DNA from: Candidatus Tidjanibacter faecipullorum
GTDB taxonomy: Bacteria; Bacteroidota; Bacteroidia; Bacteroidales; Rikenellaceae
Length of the DNA stretch: 64,000 nucleotides
Assembly (NCBI GenBank): GCA_019116245.1
Contig: DXCC01000017.1
Location: 152,245-216,244 of the forward strand
Direction: 5' to 3'
Shown here piece by piece: positions 45,397 through 57,834 of this stretch; the stretch's first letter is position 1; each line of letters starts with the position of its first letter. Under the pieces are notes generated by a model. That model was given only the letters and a program-made list of their open reading frames with translations. It searched no databases and was not told where the DNA came from. The translations under genes and the position numbers were made by a program.

Positions 45397-46280
45397 CCAT
45401 GGAACAGGGACGCATTGAAATAGACGATCGGTCGGGATTCTGCTTCGGCGTGGTGAATGCCATCACGCGGGCGGAGCAGTCGCTGGCCGACGGCGAGGTA
45501 TTCTCGCTGGGAGACATTGTCCACAACCGGCTGGAAGTGCAGCGGCTCGAGGAACTCGGGCTGCGCACGGTGGGCCACGACGACCTGCCGCGCCTGTCGG
45601 GGCGGAGGCTGTTGATCCGGGCGCACGGCGAACCGCCGGCCACCTATGCCCGGGCTGCCGCGCTGGGCATCGAGGTGATCGACGCCACCTGTCCCGTAGT
45701 GGCCAACCTGCAGCGGATCGTGGCCGACGCCTATGCCCGGATGCGGGAGGTGAACGGCCAGGTGGTGATTCTCGGCAAGAAGGGCCATGCCGAGGTGGTC
45801 GGGCTGGCGGGTCATGCCGACGGCCGGGCCGTCATCGTGGAGGCTCCCGAAGATCTGGAGGCGCTGGACTATGCCCGGCCGATCTACTTTCTGTCGCAGA
45901 CCACCCAGAGTCTGGAACTGTTCGGACGGATGGCCCAAACGATCCGCGAGCGCTCCCTCCATCCGGAGCAGGTGACCGTGCGGGACACGATCTGCCGGCA
46001 GGTGTCGGGGCGCGAGGCCCATCTGCGGGAGTTTGCGGCGCGGTTCGATGTCGTCATTTTCGTCAGCGGCCGCAAGAGTTCCAACGGCAAGGTGCTCTAC
46101 GGCGTCTGTCGGGAGGCCAATCCCCGCAGTTACCACGTCGAGGGGGCGGACGAGCTGCAGACCGAATGGCTGGAAGGTTGCCGTTCGGTCGGCATCTGCG
46201 GCGCGACCTCCACGCCGCGCTGGCTGATGGAGCAGGTGGCGGCCCGGGCAGGCGAACTGGTCGGAAACGGGAAATCGTAA
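45393..46280 (+). CDS. ispH: 4-hydroxy-3-methylbut-2-enyl diphosphate reductase
   Basis: RSGFCFGVVNAITRAEQSL...SLGDIVHNRLEVQRLEELGLRTV...IRAHGEPPATYARAAALGIEVIDATCPVV. Confidence 0.96.
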   Translation: MTMEQGRIEIDDRSGFCFGVVNAITRAEQSLADGEVFSLGDIVHNRLEVQRLEELGLRTVGHDDLPRLSGRRLLIRAHGEPPATYARAAALGIEVIDATCPVVANLQRIVADAYARMREVNGQVVILGKKGHAEVVGLAGHADGRAVIVEAPEDLEALDYARPIYFLSQTTQSLELFGRMAQTIRERSLHPEQVTVRDTICRQVSGREAHLREFAARFDVVIFVSGRKSSNGKVLYGVCREANPRSYHVEGADELQTEWLEGCRSVGICGATSTPRWLMEQVAARAGELVGNGKS

Positions 46281-46301
46281 CAACGTTTGAAAAACATAGC
46301 A

Positions 46302-46796
46302 ATGAAAACAGGACAATATATCCGCCGGGCGGTGGGTTACTTCATTAAGTTGATCGTGCTGGTGATCGTGCTCTATCTGTTGCTGTTCGTGACGGGGACG
46401 GCGCGCGTGAGTGCCGGCTATTTTGTGGGTGAGCTGTTCGCCACGCCGCGCGGACTGATGCTGTTGGGCGCGCTGGCCGTGCTGGCGGCCTGCTACCCGA
46501 TGTTCGGTTATGTCTCGCGCCGGATGGCGGCCGACCTCCGGGAGGATCGCGTCCGGATTGTCAGCGCCTTTCATGCTGACGGCTATGTGCTCGAGAAGGA
46601 GCAGGAGGGCGAGTCGATGACCTTCCGGGCTGGCGGGCTGTTCCGCCGCATCTGGCTCACGTTCGATGACCGGATCACGGTGCGCTCGTGCGGCGAGGGA
46701 TTTGTGGAGATCGAAGGCCTTCGCAAGGAGGTGGTGACGGCCCAGTTCCGGATCAATACCTACATGCAGAACAAACGCCATGAGAACAACGATTAG
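46302..46796 (+). CDS. Two-TM membrane protein of unknown function
   Basis: MKTGQYIRRAVGYFIKLIVLVIVLYLLLFVTGTARVSAGYF...; position between ispH and S41 peptidase gene. Confidence 0.65.
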   Translation: MKTGQYIRRAVGYFIKLIVLVIVLYLLLFVTGTARVSAGYFVGELFATPRGLMLLGALAVLAACYPMFGYVSRRMAADLREDRVRIVSAFHADGYVLEKEQEGESMTFRAGGLFRRIWLTFDDRITVRSCGEGFVEIEGLRKEVVTAQFRINTYMQNKRHENND

Positions 46797-48450
46797 CAAA
46801 GCGGCGGCGCTGCTCGGTGCCGCACTCGGCCTGACGGTGGCCGTAGCGGCCGCTCCGCCCGACGGCTTCCGCATGGGGCGGAGCATGGAGATTCTGGTCA
46901 ATATGGTTCGGGACATCAACCTCTTCTACGTCGATGAGGTCGATACGGACCGGTTGCTGAACGATGCGGCGGCCGGCATGACCTCCGGTCTGGATCCCTA
47001 CACCGAATATATCTCCGAGGAGGATATGGCTGCCTTCCAGGTAATGACGAGTGGTCGCTATGCGGGGGTCGGCTCGCTGATCCGCAAGAGCGGCGACTAC
47101 GTTGTCTTTGCTGAACCCTATAAGAATTCGCCGGCCGACCGGGCCGGCATCGTGGTCGGCGACCGGATCGTCGAGATCGACGGTGAGGATGCCCGCGGCA
47201 TGACCACCGAGCAGATCAGCGCCAAGTTGCGGGGCGAGGCCGGAACGAAGGTGAAACTCAAGGTGGGTAAATTCTACGGCGGCGACATCGTGCCGCTGGA
47301 GATTCGCCGGGAGGTGATCTCGATTCCGGGCATTCCCTACTACGGCATGCTGAACGACAGCATCGGCTATATTCTCAACATCGACTTCACGGAGGATGTC
47401 AACAGCGACATGCGTACGGCCGTCATGTCGCTCCGCGACCGGGGTGCCCGGGCACTTGTGCTGGACTACCGCAACAACGGCGGCGGCATCGTGCAGGAGG
47501 CGGTGAAGATTCTTTCGTTCTTCGTGCCGCGCGGTACGGAGGTGGTTAGCATGCGCGGACGCAACCTCGGCGAGGCGGTCAATTTCGTCACCCAGAGCGA
47601 ACCGATCGCTCCCGACATGCCGCTGGTGGTGCTGGTCAACAATGCGACGGCTTCGTCGGCCGAGATTGTGGCCGGCGCGCTGCAGGATCTCGACCGGGCG
47701 GTGGTCGTGGGACGCCGCTCCTTCGGCAAGGGACTGGTGCAGACCACCCGGCCGATGGGCTACAACTCCTATCTGAAGATTACAACGGCCAAGTATTACC
47801 TGCCCAGCGGGCGGTGCATTCAGGCCATCGACTATGCGCGGCGGGCCGAGGACGGTACGATCAGCCACATTCCCGATTCGCTGATCCACGAATACCGCAC
47901 GGCGGCCGGCCGACGGGTCTATGACGGCGGAGGCATCATGCCCGACGTGCGGACCGAGGCGGCCTACGTGAGCCGGTTCGCCTACCTGGTGTACGGCAAG
48001 GGATATGTATTCGACTTCGTGGACCGCTACCTGCGCGAACGTCCCGACCTGCAGCTCGATCCGGCAACCTTTGCCCTGAGCGACAGCGACTACGAGGAGT
48101 TTGCCGCCTTCATGGCCGACAAGGATGTGGAGTGGGAGTCGGAGACCAAGCGGGCCCTCGCGCAGCTCAAGGCGAGCGCCGAGGCCGAGCGGTATGACGA
48201 AGCCATCGCGGCGTCGCTGGAGACCATCGAGGCCAGTCTGCACGACGACGTGGCAACGGGTCTGCAGATGTACCGTCAGGAGCTCACCGATCTGATCGAG
48301 AGCGAAATCGTGTTGCGCAAGGCCTACAGTGCCGGCGTGACCGAACATGCGCTGCGGAACGACACCGACGTGCACGAGGCGGTTCGGATTCTGGAGGATC
48401 CGGCCCTGTACGATGAGATCGTGACGCATCGGGATACCGAACGCAAATAA
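46780..48450 (+). CDS. S41 family C-terminal processing peptidase (CtpA-like)
   Basis: PDZ (YAGVGSLIRKSGDYVVFAEPYKNSPADRAGIVVGDRIVEIDGEDARGM) and VLVNNATASSAEIVAGALQD...GRRSFGKGLVQ catalytic region. Confidence 0.95.
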   Translation: MRTTISKAAALLGAALGLTVAVAAAPPDGFRMGRSMEILVNMVRDINLFYVDEVDTDRLLNDAAAGMTSGLDPYTEYISEEDMAAFQVMTSGRYAGVGSLIRKSGDYVVFAEPYKNSPADRAGIVVGDRIVEIDGEDARGMTTEQISAKLRGEAGTKVKLKVGKFYGGDIVPLEIRREVISIPGIPYYGMLNDSIGYILNIDFTEDVNSDMRTAVMSLRDRGARALVLDYRNNGGGIVQEAVKILSFFVPRGTEVVSMRGRNLGEAVNFVTQSEPIAPDMPLVVLVNNATASSAEIVAGALQDLDRAVVVGRRSFGKGLVQTTRPMGYNSYLKITTAKYYLPSGRCIQAIDYARRAEDGTISHIPDSLIHEYRTAAGRRVYDGGGIMPDVRTEAAYVSRFAYLVYGKGYVFDFVDRYLRERPDLQLDPATFALSDSDYEEFAAFMADKDVEWESETKRALAQLKASAEAERYDEAIAASLETIEASLHDDVATGLQMYRQELTDLIESEIVLRKAYSAGVTEHALRNDTDVHEAVRILEDPALYDEIVTHRDTERK

Positions 48451-48496
48451 CACGGGGTCGGCCGTCCGGCCGCAGGCGAAGGAAAGGAGCAACGCC

Positions 48497-49684
48497 ATGA
48501 GAAGAGAGACGAACTGGAAATTCAGACAGATGGAGCGGATGCCCATCTCGTTCCGGCAGAAGATCGTGCTGATCTCCGTGGGACTGGCCATCGGCCTGCT
48601 CTCCATCGGCTTCACCTCCAAGATGGCGCGCCAGCTCCGCGAAAAGGAGAACTACGAGGTGCGCCTGTGGGCGCTCTCCATCGAAAAACTGGGGCAGTTC
48701 GGTACAGACGACCCCCTGTCGTCGTACATCATGGACAGCCGGAACAACATCCCCTTCATCCGGACCAACGAGAATTTCGAGGTGCTGGGGTCCAACCTGA
48801 TTCCCGACAGGATCCTCTACCATCCCGATCTGCTCAGCCGGAAACTGGAGCAGCTGGCCCGCGAAAATCCGCCGCTGGAGATCAATGCCTGGAACGGATC
48901 CCGGTTTTATATATTCTATGGTAACTCCAGGTTGCAGAAAGCGCTGATGGTCTTCCCGTTCGTGCAGGTGTCCGTGATCGTGATCTTCATCGGTTTCGGC
49001 ATGCTGACCTTCCGCAGTTCGCAGGAGGACGAGCAGAACAAGGTGTGGATCGGGCTGGCCAAGGAGACGGCCCACCAGCTCGGTACCCCCATCTCGTCCC
49101 TGCTCGGCTGGCTGGAGTATCTGAAGGCCCAGGAGATTGATCCGGCCGTCATCGAGGAGATGAACAAGGATCTGACCCGGCTGATGAAGGTGGCGGACCG
49201 CTTCTCGAAGATCGGTTCGGAGACGGTGCTCTCGCCGGTCAACGTGAACGAGACGGTGGGCAACAGCGTGATGTATTTCCGCACGCGCGTGCCGCGCAAC
49301 GTGACGCTCAACTACAACGGACTGGCCATGGCCCCCGTGCAGGCGATGATGAATGTCGCCCTGTTCGAATGGGTGGTGGAAAATCTGCTGAAAAATGCCC
49401 TCGACGCCCTGCAGGGACAGGGAACGATCGACGTGCGCCTCTCCGATGATGCCGAATGGGTCTATGTGGATGTGCACGATACGGGCAAGGGAATCCCGAA
49501 GTCGAACTTCAAGCGCATTTTCGAACCCGGCTTCACGACCAAGACGCGCGGATGGGGGCTGGGACTGTCGTTGAGCCGGCGGATTATCGAGGAGTATCAC
49601 CGGGGCCGCATCTTTGTTGTCGATTCGGAACTGGGCAAGGGAACGACGATCCGGATTGCGCTGAAAAGATCTTATGAAGAATGA
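48497..49684 (+). CDS. Membrane sensor histidine kinase
   Basis: GLAKETAHQLGTPISSLLGWLEYL H-box; NLLKNALDALQGQG N-box; HDTGKGIPKSNFKRIFEPGFTTKTRGWGLGLSLSRRI. Confidence 0.93.
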   Translation: MRRETNWKFRQMERMPISFRQKIVLISVGLAIGLLSIGFTSKMARQLREKENYEVRLWALSIEKLGQFGTDDPLSSYIMDSRNNIPFIRTNENFEVLGSNLIPDRILYHPDLLSRKLEQLARENPPLEINAWNGSRFYIFYGNSRLQKALMVFPFVQVSVIVIFIGFGMLTFRSSQEDEQNKVWIGLAKETAHQLGTPISSLLGWLEYLKAQEIDPAVIEEMNKDLTRLMKVADRFSKIGSETVLSPVNVNETVGNSVMYFRTRVPRNVTLNYNGLAMAPVQAMMNVALFEWVVENLLKNALDALQGQGTIDVRLSDDAEWVYVDVHDTGKGIPKSNFKRIFEPGFTTKTRGWGLGLSLSRRIIEEYHRGRIFVVDSELGKGTTIRIALKRSYEE

Positions 49685-50592
49685 GGCAGCCGAACGATAC
49701 GCTGGCCGTGTCGTTGGCCGACACGTTGCCGCAGGAGGCGGTTGCCGCGCCGGGCGTTGATTCGCTCCGCCGGGCATGCGACACGCTGCCGGAGGCCGAT
49801 TCGCTCCGGATGGCCGTGCCGTGCGACACCGTGCCGAAGGTGGATACGGTCTCGGCCGCGGTCGTATTCGGAGCGGGCAGCGAACGGACGGTCGTGTCGT
49901 TGCCTGCGGTGGCGTATGGCCGGACGGCCTCGCCGTTGGCCGGTGTCGGGTATCAGCTCACGGTTGTGGGGCTGTTGCTGCTGTTTGTCTATATGGTATT
50001 CCGGCTGCGGGCCGAGTGGCGCCGGTTGCTGACGCTGGCGTGGCGCCGGGAGGAAGATACGCACGACGACGAGGCCGATGTGCCGCCTTTCGGCGTGCAG
50101 GTGGCGTTGATCGGGTGCGGCGTCTGGATGCTGGGGGTGGCGGCCACCCGTTTCGGACTGCTGGTGCCTGGAGCCGCCGTGCGTTTCGCACACGGATCGG
50201 CCGGTGCGGTGGTGGCGGCCTTTGCGGTGCTGGTGCTGGCGGTTATTGCCGTCCAGTGGCTGCTGATCGGTGCCATCGCCTCACTGACTTTCAGCCGGGG
50301 CTGGGAACGTGCGCTGGGACTGCAGCGGCTGGCTTGGTTTGCCTCTTTGGTCCTCTCCGCAACCCCCTTGGTCGTGCTGGCCGCGCTGTGCGGCGCGCGT
50401 TGGGGCGGGGTGTTCGCCGTCTGTTTCGCCCTCGTGGCCGGGGTGCACGCCCTGGGCTATGTGATCCGCTCCTGCCTGTTGTTTGCCCGACTAAAAGTTT
50501 CGATTTTGCTTTGGATTTTGTACCTTTGCGCCGTCGAGATTATGCCGGTCGGCATCCTCGCTGTCGGTCTGCTGCGGAGCTGGCCGGCGTAA
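49681..50592 (+). CDS. DUF4271-type membrane protein
   Basis: Multi-TM protein directly upstream of hemD-like gene, arrangement typical of Bacteroidota DUF4271. Confidence 0.65.
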   Translation: MRQPNDTLAVSLADTLPQEAVAAPGVDSLRRACDTLPEADSLRMAVPCDTVPKVDTVSAAVVFGAGSERTVVSLPAVAYGRTASPLAGVGYQLTVVGLLLLFVYMVFRLRAEWRRLLTLAWRREEDTHDDEADVPPFGVQVALIGCGVWMLGVAATRFGLLVPGAAVRFAHGSAGAVVAAFAVLVLAVIAVQWLLIGAIASLTFSRGWERALGLQRLAWFASLVLSATPLVVLAALCGARWGGVFAVCFALVAGVHALGYVIRSCLLFARLKVSILLWILYLCAVEIMPVGILAVGLLRSWPA

Positions 50593-50621
50593 AACAGAGT
50601 GGGATTTAAACACAGCGAACG

Positions 50622-51509
50622 TTGAAGATCAAACACATTTTAGTCTCGCAGCCGGTTCCCGCCGTCGTCGAGAAATCTCCGTTTTACGAACTCAGTCAGA
50701 AGTACGGCGTCACGATCGACTATCGCCCCTTCATCAAGGTGGTGGGCGTGAGTCTCAAGGAGTTCCGTAGCCAGAGGGTCGAAATTCTCGAACATTCGGC
50801 CGTCATCTTTACCAACCGTACCACGGTGGACAGTTTCTTCCGCATCTGCGAGGAGGCACGCATCACGGTTCCCGAAACCATGAAATATTTCTGCAACACG
50901 GAGGCCATTGCCCTCTATCTGCAGAAATACATCGTTTACCGCAAACGCAAGATTTTCTTTGCCGACGGCAAGTTCGATTCGTTCATGGAACTGATCCTCA
51001 AGCACAAGGACGAGAAGTTCCTGCTGACGCTGACCGAACCCAACAACGGCGAGATTCCCGATACGATGACCAAGCTGAAGCTCGACTTCTCCAAGGTCGT
51101 GCTGGCCAAGACCGTGGCCGGTGATCTGGAAGGGGTGGATCCCTCCCGGTACGATCTGATGGTCTTCTACAGTCCGTCGGAGATTGCGACCCTCACCGCT
51201 ACGTTCGAGGCGGATAAGATCCCGGCCGTGGCTGCTTTCGGCAACGGTACGGCCAGTGCTGCGGCCAATGCGCAGCTGAACCTGCGCGCCATGGCGCCGA
51301 CGCCCGAGGCGCCCTCGATGGCCAAGGCTGTGGACATCTATATCGGCAAGGTGAACAGCGGTCAGGAGCCTGCTCCGGTGGTGGTGTCGGAGGGAGGCAA
51401 GTCGGCCGAATTTCTGAAAACCCAGGCCGGGCGGACGAGCCGCCGGCATGTGGTCCGCAAGCCCGAACAACCGGCAGCGGCCGACAAGGAGAAGAAAACA
51501 AAGGCATAG
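50622..51509 (+). CDS. hemD: Uroporphyrinogen-III synthase family protein
   Basis: KHILVSQPVPAVVEKSPFYELSQKYGVTIDYRPFIKVVG...VIFTNRTTVDSFFRICEEARI; non-ATG (TTG) start. Confidence 0.8.
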   Translation: MKIKHILVSQPVPAVVEKSPFYELSQKYGVTIDYRPFIKVVGVSLKEFRSQRVEILEHSAVIFTNRTTVDSFFRICEEARITVPETMKYFCNTEAIALYLQKYIVYRKRKIFFADGKFDSFMELILKHKDEKFLLTLTEPNNGEIPDTMTKLKLDFSKVVLAKTVAGDLEGVDPSRYDLMVFYSPSEIATLTATFEADKIPAVAAFGNGTASAAANAQLNLRAMAPTPEAPSMAKAVDIYIGKVNSGQEPAPVVVSEGGKSAEFLKTQAGRTSRRHVVRKPEQPAAADKEKKTKA

Positions 51510-51630
51510 ACCGTCATAAGCGCGGAGCGTTTCCGCCGCAGAACAGGAAAGGGCTTTCCGGTGCAAGCGTTCGGAACGCGGGGACGGAGAGCCTTTTTCG
51601 TTTGGACGGAACACAGAAGCAGAGAGCAAC

Positions 51631-52068
51631 ATGGAAAACGGTACGGCAAGCTATGGATTGGCACGGTCGGAGCGCCTGCGCGGTCAGCGCTGCGTGGGGC
51701 GCATCTTTGCGGAGGGACGGAGCGGCTTCGTCTTTCCGTTCCGCTACCATTATCTGATCGACCGGAGCGGCGGACAGTCGGCGGCGATGATGATTTCGGT
51801 ACCGAAGAAGATGTTTAAGCGGGCCGTGAAACGCAATCTGTTCAAGCGTCGGACGCGCGAAGCCTACCGGCTGGAGAAGCATCTGCTCGTTGAGGCGAGT
51901 GACGGTGTGGCCGTGTCGGTTGCCTTTGTGTACGCCACGCGGGACGAGGTCGGGTTTGACAAGATGCGCAGCAGCATGCGCCGCATTCTGACCCAGCTGG
52001 CCGCAGAGGTACGTTGGATGCAGAACGAAACCGGAACCGGAACATCATGCGGGGAGGAGAAATCATAA
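51631..52068 (+). CDS. rnpA: Ribonuclease P protein component
   Basis: [30 protein letters not shown]...[30 protein letters not shown]. Confidence 0.9.
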   Translation: MENGTASYGLARSERLRGQRCVGRIFAEGRSGFVFPFRYHYLIDRSGGQSAAMMISVPKKMFKRAVKRNLFKRRTREAYRLEKHLLVEASDGVAVSVAFVYATRDEVGFDKMRSSMRRILTQLAAEVRWMQNETGTGTSCGEEKS

Positions 52069-52286
52069 AGAAAATTGCCGTCTTTCCGCTGGTGGTGCTG
52101 GTGAAGTTCTATCAGAACTGCATTTCGCCCTTTACGCCGCCCTCCTGCCGCTATACGCCCACGTGTTCGGAGTATGCCCTGCAGGCGTTGCGCAAATACG
52201 GTCCCTTCAAGGGAGGATGGCTGGCCCTGAAGCGCATTCTGCGCTGTCATCCCTGGGGCGGACACGGTTACGATCCGGTGCCGTGA
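52047..52286 (+). CDS. yidD: Membrane protein insertion efficiency factor
   Basis: [62 protein letters not shown]. Confidence 0.96.
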   Translation: MRGGEIIKKIAVFPLVVLVKFYQNCISPFTPPSCRYTPTCSEYALQALRKYGPFKGGWLALKRILRCHPWGGHGYDPVP

Positions 52287-52447
52287 GCGGGCCGGTGTCG
52301 TCGGGAGATGTTGCGGAGCGGTGTCGCTCCGCATTTTTTTGCCTGCCGGGGGCAAAGGGGACGGAGAACCGATGGGGAAGGAGGCGCCTGAACGACTCCG
52401 TCGACGGACATGAAAAAAGCCCCTGTCGGCTGACAGGGGCTCGTGTG

Positions 52448-52520
52448 GAGGTGCGAAGCGGAATCGAACCGCTGTGCGAGGTTTTGCAGACCTCTGCCTA
52501 ACCACTCGGCCATCGCACCT
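52448..52520 (-). tRNA. tRNA-Cys (GCA)
   Basis: Minus strand AGGTGCGATGGCCGAGTGGTTAGGCAGAGGTCTGCAAAACCTCGCACAGCGGTTCGATTCCGCTTCGCACCTC: cloverleaf with GCA anticodon. Confidence 0.93.
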
Positions 52521-52651
52521 TGTGTGACCGGAGGTAGCTTTCGTTACCCCGATCGGAGTGCAAATATAGGGATTAATCCTGATTTTCCAAAAATACGGCG
52601 CGCTTTTATCCGTTGCAGGCCGATTGGACCTCGACGGTCACTTTCCGCCGA

Positions 52652-53179
52652 TCAGAAGTAGCGACGTTTCGTGTCGTTGCGAACCGTCTTGTGGCCTTCG
52701 GGGCTGTAGAGGTTCTTGATGTTCGGGTTGATGGAGTCAAAGCACGGAAGGAAGTCGAGCGGCTGTACGCCTTCGGCCAGCAGGACGAAAACGGTATCAT
52801 CGCCCGAGAGGGTGCCCAGCACCTCGTCGTAGTCTTCGTTGTCGATCATCACACCGATCGCTTTGGCGTAACCGGCTTTCGTGCGGAGCACGATCGTGCT
52901 GCCCGAGAAGTCGATGTAGCGGATGTTGTCCGTCACCGACGAGGTGACTTTCCCCTGTTGCGGCTTGTCCTGCAGGGATTCGGGCAACAGATAGACATAG
53001 CCCTTTTCGGGATCGGGCACCTTGATGGCGCGCAGTTCCTTGATGTCGCGCGACAGGGTGCTCTGGGTGGCGTCGATATCGACTTTTTTCAGCCAGGCGA
53101 GCAACTCTTCCTGCGAAGAGATCTGTTCCGAATTGATCAGGTTTCGGATAACGTCCAGTCTTTCGGTTTTTTTGCTCAT
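52652..53179 (-). CDS. argR: Arginine repressor
   Basis: RLDVIRNLINSEQISSQEELLAWLKKVDIDATQSTLSRDIKELRAIKVP...IVLRTKAGYAKAIGVMIDNEDYDEVLGTLSGDDTVFVL. Confidence 0.95.
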   Translation of the reverse strand: MSKKTERLDVIRNLINSEQISSQEELLAWLKKVDIDATQSTLSRDIKELRAIKVPDPEKGYVYLLPESLQDKPQQGKVTSSVTDNIRYIDFSGSTIVLRTKAGYAKAIGVMIDNEDYDEVLGTLSGDDTVFVLLAEGVQPLDFLPCFDSINPNIKNLYSPEGHKTVRNDTKRRYF

Positions 53180-53386
53180 GTTAGGGTGGTATTGGTGTAT
53201 ATTTATGCAGCAAATATATAAATAATGTCCGGATTTCAGGAAGAAAACGGAACGATCTGTTGCGTTTCCGGTGATTTTTGTCGTTCGGTGTGCAGATTTA
53301 CGTGTGATTGTGTGGTGTCCGATCGAGAGGACGGGGCCGGTCGGAGCGTACGCGGAAGCCGCCAAATGCGTTATCTTTGTGTCGCT

Positions 53387-54121
53387 ATGGGGGCTGCAAC
53401 GACGTATAAGGCACAGGGAATTGTCCTGCACACGGTGCGGTACGGCGACACGTCGCTGATCGCCTATGTGCTGACCGATGTGGCCGGCCGCCAGACCTAT
53501 CTGGTACAGGGCGCCTGCGGCGGCAAGGGCAAAGGCAACAAGTCGGCGCTCTTCCAGCCGATGTTCCCGCTGGCGTTCGAGGGGATTGCGCTGCGCCGTT
53601 CCCAGATGGACCGGATGAAGGATATCCGGCTGCTGGAGCCGCTGCGGAGCGTGCCGTTCGACGTGCGCAAGAGCACGATCGCCCTCTTCATGGCCGAATC
53701 GCTCTACAAACTGGTACGGGAATCCGAAGCGGACACCACCCTGTTTGCCTTCGTGCGCGAGGCGATCCTGGCTCTTGACCGCATGGAGGAGGGGGTGGCC
53801 AATTTCCATCTGTGGTTTCTGGTGCAGTTGAGCGCTTTTCTGGGGTTCTATCCCGGCAATCACTATACGGCGGGCGACTGCTTCGATATTGTCGAGGGGG
53901 CTTTTGTCGACCGGATGCCCGATCATGCGATCGTCCTGAACCGTCCCAATGCCGCCCTGCTGGCCGAACTGATGACCTGCGGTGTGGAACAGCTGGGCGA
54001 ACTGGCCCTGGCACGGAGCCAGCGGGCCGATTTCCTGACCTCCCTGCTGCACTATTTCGGCTACCATTTCGATACGGTCTACAAGATGCAGTCCATCCGG
54101 ATTCTCAGCGAGGTGTTCTGA
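53387..54121 (+). CDS. recO: DNA repair protein RecO
   Basis: TTYKAQGIVLHTVRYGDTSLIAYVLTDVAGRQTYLVQGACG...; upstream in-frame codons overlap a -7 element so ATG 53387 preferred. Confidence 0.9.
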   Translation: MGAATTYKAQGIVLHTVRYGDTSLIAYVLTDVAGRQTYLVQGACGGKGKGNKSALFQPMFPLAFEGIALRRSQMDRMKDIRLLEPLRSVPFDVRKSTIALFMAESLYKLVRESEADTTLFAFVREAILALDRMEEGVANFHLWFLVQLSAFLGFYPGNHYTAGDCFDIVEGAFVDRMPDHAIVLNRPNAALLAELMTCGVEQLGELALARSQRADFLTSLLHYFGYHFDTVYKMQSIRILSEVF

Positions 54122-54137
54122 CCACCGGAGGAGGGCA

Positions 54138-54180
54138 TAAAAAAAGGAGGGGCGACTCCTTGCAGAGCCGCCTCTCCTTG
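54138..54180 (-). terminator. Intrinsic terminator for hsp20 gene
   Basis: Stem 54144-54154/54169-54179; minus-strand T7 tract. Confidence 0.7.
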
Positions 54181-54207
54181 CGTTGGTCTTGCGACCGGCA
54201 TCCGGAA

Positions 54208-54648
54208 TTACCGAATCTCGATCTGACGCATGTTTTTGCGTTTGTCCTCTTCGGTGCGTTTGGGAATGTCGATCGTCAGTACGCCGTTCTCCATTTTGGC
54301 CTTGATCTCTTCGATCTTGACGTGGTCAGGCAACGTCAGTCTCTGATGGAAGCTGGTGTACGAGAACTCCCTGCGCAGATAGGTGTGTTTCTTGCCCTCA
54401 TGCTCGGGTTCATTCGACTCGCTCTTCTTCTCCATCGAGACGAGCAGTTCGTTGTCTTCCGTGATATCGATCTTGAAATCGTCCTTCGTCAGACCCGGAG
54501 CGGCGATCTCGACTTTGTAGTCGGTTTCGGTTTCAATGACATTGACTGCCGGCGAAGTCGTCGTAGCCGTTTTGTCGACCCACTCGTTTCCGAAGAAATC
54601 ATCCAGAAATCCCGGTAACCATACTTGACTTTTTCTTACAGGCATCAT
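54208..54648 (-). CDS. Hsp20/alpha-crystallin small heat-shock protein
   Basis: PAVNVIETETDYKVEIAAPGLTKDDFKIDITEDNELLVSMEKK...ENGVLTIDIPK. Confidence 0.95.
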   Translation of the reverse strand: MMPVRKSQVWLPGFLDDFFGNEWVDKTATTTSPAVNVIETETDYKVEIAAPGLTKDDFKIDITEDNELLVSMEKKSESNEPEHEGKKHTYLRREFSYTSFHQRLTLPDHVKIEEIKAKMENGVLTIDIPKRTEEDKRKNMRQIEIR

Positions 54649-55022
54649 AGTTTTGTCCTCCTTGTTGTTTTATCTTGTTTTTCTAATTTTCTGCTTTTCG
54701 GGGGTGGCTTCCGTGGAGGTCGCTGCCCCTGCGGTTTGACCCGCAAGCACTTATAGAATCTGCAAAATGAGTGCCAGCTCTCCGGAGAGGTCATTCCGGC
54801 AGAAAAAGGCAGAAAAGCGGTCTGTCTGTCCGTGCGGGATGGCAGAACGTCAGTGACACGGCGACGCATTGGCGGATACGCCGGTGACGGTCCGATGGCC
54901 GGAGTGACTGTACGGCGTCTGCAGGCGGGGTATCCGGCTTTTGGGGGAATTGCCAGCATGCTGTTTGTGGTAGGAGGGCACCACATGGCATCACGACCTG
55001 GCCTCGGAGAGGAAGCCACAAC

Positions 55023-55062
55023 AAAGAATCGGAGCCGTCCGTAAGGGCGGCTCCGATTCTTT
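55023..55062 (-). terminator. Terminator downstream of sdh/frd operon
   Basis: AAAGAATCGGAGCCG/CGGCTCCGATTCTTT stem; minus-strand trailer TTTGTTG. Confidence 0.7.
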
Positions 55063-55089
55063 CGGGGACAGGCTTCCCGTTCGGGTGGC

Positions 55090-55833
55090 TTAGTCTTTGA
55101 ATTTCGCCTTGAGGAACTTGCGGTTCAGACGGGCGATGTGCGAAATCGAGATGCCTTTCGGGCACTCGGCCTCGCAGGCGCGGGTGTTGGTACATCCGCC
55201 GAAGCCCAACTCGTCCATCTTGGCGATCATGTTCTTGGCACGCGTCAGGGTCTCGACCTTGCCCTGGGGCAGTTTGGCCAGCGACGATACGCGGGCTGCT
55301 ACGAACAGCATGGCCGAACCGTTCTTGCAGGTAGCTACGCAGGCGCCGCAACCGATGCAGGCTGCCGCATCCATGCTCTCCTCGGCATCGGCGTGCGAGA
55401 TAGGCGTTGCATTGCCGTCGGGTACACCGCCCGTGTTGACCGAGATGAAACCGCCGGCCTGCATGATCTTGTCGAATGCGCTGCGCTCAACAACCAGGTC
55501 CTTGATCACCGGGAACGCGGCCGAACGCCAGGGTTCGATCGTGATGGTGTCACCGTCGTGGAACTTGCGCATGTGGAGCTGGCAGGTGGTGATCTCCGTG
55601 TCGGGTCCGTGTGCCTCGCCGTTGATGTGGAGCGAGCACATGCCGCAGATACCCTCGCGGCAGTCGTGGTCGAACGCAACCGGATCCTTGCCTTCGTGGA
55701 TCAGGTTATTGTTCAGGATATCGAGCATTTCGAGAAACGACGTGTCGGCCGAAATGCCTTTCACTTCGTACGTCTCGAAACGACCTTTGGCTTTGGCATT
55801 CTCTTGACGCCATATTTTAAGTGTGAAATTCAT
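55090..55833 (-). CDS. sdhB: Succinate dehydrogenase/fumarate reductase iron-sulfur subunit
   Basis: [57 protein letters not shown]. Confidence 0.95.
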   Translation of the reverse strand: MNFTLKIWRQENAKAKGRFETYEVKGISADTSFLEMLDILNNNLIHEGKDPVAFDHDCREGICGMCSLHINGEAHGPDTEITTCQLHMRKFHDGDTITIEPWRSAAFPVIKDLVVERSAFDKIMQAGGFISVNTGGVPDGNATPISHADAEESMDAAACIGCGACVATCKNGSAMLFVAARVSSLAKLPQGKVETLTRAKNMIAKMDELGFGGCTNTRACEAECPKGISISHIARLNRKFLKAKFKD

Positions 55834-55856
55834 CGTTCTGTGTTTTTAACCGGTGG

Positions 55857-57800
<1,944 letters not shown>

Positions 57801-57834
57801 ATTGCGTTTTTCTGTTATTCTCCGGTTGAACAAA

